Origin: JACRLW01 sp050181465
GTDB lineage: Bacteria; Planctomycetota; UBA1135; UBA2386
Reading direction: 5' to 3'
Assembly: GCA_050181465.1 (NCBI GenBank)
Contig: JBFXDD010000019.1
Coordinates: 1-64,000 of the forward strand
DNA: 64,000 bases
In this document: positions 61,993-64,000 of the stretch, one piece after another
Layout: each line of letters opens with the position of its first letter
Position numbering within the stretch: the first letter of the stretch is position 1
Notes under the pieces: model-generated
Told to the model about the DNA's origin: nothing
The model's database searches: none
Seen by the model: the letters and a program-made list of their open reading frames with translations, nothing else
Made by a program: the position numbers and the translations under genes

Positions 61993-64000
61993 TCACTTGG
62001 ATCGCGCCTCACTCAGCTTGACGCGAACGATCTCGTGATAGACGGGCTCATCCAATCCCTCCCCCGAGTCGGCGATCTCCCGCCACCGCGCAGCATCGAA
62101 CGGCTCGCCGAGTTGTTCCGCAAGGAGGCGGTAGTCCACGCTGACTCGGAACCGAACAGAGGCGTGCCGGGTCGCATCGACCGTCCCCGGCCCCGCCGTG
62201 AGCCTGCTGGCCGCCGCCAGCCAACCCTGCGCCTCACGCAGGGGCTCGGGTGACTGACTGGGAGCGCCATCGGTGATCGCGACGGCAGATCGGCGCAGTA
62301 CGTCGGCGACCTTCCAGTCTCGGCCGACGAACTTCGCGTCGATCGCGAGCGCGGCCGCGTTGCCAAGCCTGGCCTCGCGCATTGCCGACTCACGATCACC
62401 CAACGCGGCGTACTGCTCCGCCATCGCGCATCGATCCAGAGCGAGCTGATAGCGGGTCAGCTCACGTAGCGGGTTGCGTTGGAGGTCTTGTTCGAGATGC
62501 GCGATCGCCGCCGCATACTCGACGATTGCTTCCGCGTGCCGCTGCTGTGTGGCATGGAGTTGTGCAAGTCGTCGACTCAAGAGGCAGCGCTCGTCGCTCC
62601 CGACCTTCGGCAGGCTCTCGGCGAGCTGCCGGGCTCTGCGGAGCACGGACTCCGCCTGCTCGATCTCTCCGCGCCGGAGATGCACTCGCGCGAGTCCGCC
62701 GTGAAATCGAACCAGGTCGCACTCGGTGACCGCTTCGCTTCCGACCTCCTGCAATCGGCGCTGGAGGATGTCGATCGCTCGCGTCTGCGCCGCCAACTCG
62801 CCCGCGGGATCGCCGGTCCGCCCCAGGATGTTGGCGTGGACCACGAGCGCCTGGGCCAGAGGGTTGGCGACGGAACTGGCGTCTTCGGCCAGCAACTGTT
62901 CGAACGCGTCGATCGCCGCGATCGAGCAAGTGCGCGCATCCTCGAGACGACGAAGCTCGAGCAAGCACTTGGCACGCTGGTGATAGGCGCCAGCCAATGC
63001 GAGTTGAGTGGCCGCATCCAGTTCAGCCTGCTTGCGCAAGCTCTCCAGTTCGATGACGGCGTCGTTCGCGGCGCGCTCTCCGTCGTCGTACCTGGCGATC
63101 CAATAGTGCGTGTTCGCGATGCCGCACATGGTACGGGCCCGCAACAAGCGGCTGCGTGAATCGTCAATGCGTGCCGATCGAGCCTCATTCTCGAGCAAGA
63201 GCGCGTCCATCAGGAGCGCCCGGCGCAACTCCTCACTGTCCGGCGCTTCGAGGAGCCGTGGATCCGAAGCCCGAGCGACGAGCCGTTCCGCCGCTGCCAG
63301 CGCCTCCGCGAAGCGCTTGTTCTCGGCAGTGGTCGATCGGTTCTGTAAGACCGATCCACCGATCGCGCTCACCGCGACGACGACGGTCAGCGCGATGGAA
63401 GTCCAGAGCACACCTCGATTCCGCACCGCAAGTCGTCGCACCCGCTGCATCGTCGACGTGGCACGCGCATGGATCCGCTCACCACGGCGATGACGCTCGA
63501 TGTCCGCGATCAGTTCGGCGACGGACGCGTAACGCTCATCGCGCGCGGGCCGCAATGCCCGCCCGACGATGGCATCGAGGTCGCCGCGAAGACTCGTCAC
63601 GAGCTTTCGAGGTGTGGTCGCCCGGCGTGATGCGATGGCTTCGAAGCGGCTGCAGTCACTCGAAATGCGGAGACTCGGCGGCACGACATCGTCGACCTCG
63701 CTCGGCGTGCGGTCCGGCCACGGCAACTCGCCGGCAAGGAGCTCATGGAGCATCACCCCTAGGGAGTAGACATCTGCTCGCGCATCGACGAGGGCTGCGC
63801 CGCCCTGCGCCTGCTCCGGGCTCATGTAACCCGGGGTACCGACGACACGCCCCATCTCGGTGCGCCGCGATCGCTGCATTCGCGGTGATCCGGTCAGCAC
63901 CTTGGCGATGCCGAAGTCGATGATCTTGGGAATCGGGATACCGTCATGTTCGACGACCAGCACGTTCGCCGGTTTGAGATCTCGATGCACGATTCCGACA
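61993..64000 (-). CDS. Serine/threonine protein kinase with TPR-like region (5' end outside window)
   Basis: C-terminal 669 residues of a kinase, cut by the window end just before the catalytic loop. Visible: IVHRDLKPANVLV, DFGIAKVL, VGTPGYMSPEQAQGG, a membrane segment (GVLWTSIALTVVVAVSAIGGSV) and a long TPR-like outer region (ALAGAYHQRAKCLLELRRLEDA, GGLARVHLRRGEIEQAESVL). GTPGYMSPEQ is the usual activation loop. Followed by an ECF sigma factor gene. The glycine loop and ATP lysine are not in the window. Confidence 0.9.
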   Translation of the reverse strand, partial: VGIVHRDLKPANVLVVEHDGIPIPKIIDFGIAKVLTGSPRMQRSRRTEMGRVVGTPGYMSPEQAQGGAALVDARADVYSLGVMLHELLAGELPWPDRTPSEVDDVVPPSLRISSDCSRFEAIASRRATTPRKLVTSLRGDLDAIVGRALRPARDERYASVAELIADIERHRRGERIHARATSTMQRVRRLAVRNRGVLWTSIALTVVVAVSAIGGSVLQNRSTTAENKRFAEALAAAERLVARASDPRLLEAPDSEELRRALLMDALLLENEARSARIDDSRSRLLRARTMCGIANTHYWIARYDDGERAANDAVIELESLRKQAELDAATQLALAGAYHQRAKCLLELRRLEDARTCSIAAIDAFEQLLAEDASSVANPLAQALVVHANILGRTGDPAGELAAQTRAIDILQRRLQEVGSEAVTECDLVRFHGGLARVHLRRGEIEQAESVLRRARQLAESLPKVGSDERCLLSRRLAQLHATQQRHAEAIVEYAAAIAHLEQDLQRNPLRELTRYQLALDRCAMAEQYAALGDRESAMREARLGNAAALAIDAKFVGRDWKVADVLRRSAVAITDGAPSQSPEPLREAQGWLAAASRLTAGPGTVDATRHASVRFRVSVDYRLLAEQLGEPFDAARWREIADSGEGLDEPVYHEIVRVKLSEARSK

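Noticed and set aside
1..64000. CRISPR array, phage or integrated plasmid
   Set aside because: The repeated elements are dispersed palindromes without spacers, and no integrase, phage structural gene or replication gene was seen.

Overview
The window is high-GC bacterial DNA that reads as a member of the Planctomycetota. The main grounds are two pairs of planctomycete-type cytochrome c/hydrolase genes (DUF1549/DUF1553 with DUF1501, and DUF1587/1592/1588/1585 with DUF1552), ECF sigma factors paired with serine/threonine kinases, many secreted proteins of unknown function, an FG-GAP/UnbV lipoprotein, and a C-terminal beta module shared by several secreted proteins. No rRNA, tRNA or CRISPR array was recognised. 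About 46 protein genes fill most of the DNA, with gene starts frequently later than the longest open frame because high GC keeps false frames open.

Layout. 1-9.7 kb: a PQQ-type sugar dehydrogenase, a glycosyltransferase, a lipoprotein, a small HTH regulator, a TolB-like propeller lipoprotein, an SDR, a ChaN-like lipoprotein and an unknown secreted protein. 9.7-13.3 kb: arfB overlapping a BadF-type sugar kinase, and a beta-lactamase-fold hydrolase overlapping a methyltransferase. 13.4-22.1 kb: secreted thioredoxin-fold and TPR proteins, a PhoD-like phosphatase and a membrane protein. 22.1-31.5 kb: nagA, rnz, a methyltransferase-like gene, a large FG-GAP lipoprotein, DUF2203, Dabb, mdh and a TauE-like permease. 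32.1-35.9 kb: an ECF sigma factor followed by a cysteine-rich exported protein and an anchored protein, then an SDR. 36-44.7 kb: the two divergent cytochrome/hydrolase pairs. 44.8-57.7 kb: a toroid-repeat protein, sdaA, a HEAT-vWA protein, a Big_1/PPC lipoprotein, an ATP-grasp enzyme divergent from ornithine aminotransferase, and a secreted protein. 57.7-64 kb: two ECF sigma/kinase cassettes, the last cut by the window end.

The most unusual thing here is a family of dispersed intergenic elements. Eleven copies lie between genes. Six full-size copies are exactly 182 bp (a seventh is 181 bp) counting a TA at each end, and all are near-palindromes centred on a perfect hairpin. Two copies sit in tandem sharing one TA, and three short forms have lost the centre. 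Paired arm positions change together between copies, so folding appears to be conserved. The first base after the edge TA is G, so an element abutting a gene's 3' end supplies a TAG stop; three confident genes end exactly this way. The pattern fits a MITE-like element using TA targets, perhaps with a second role as a structured RNA or gene-end signal. I do not know a published name for it.
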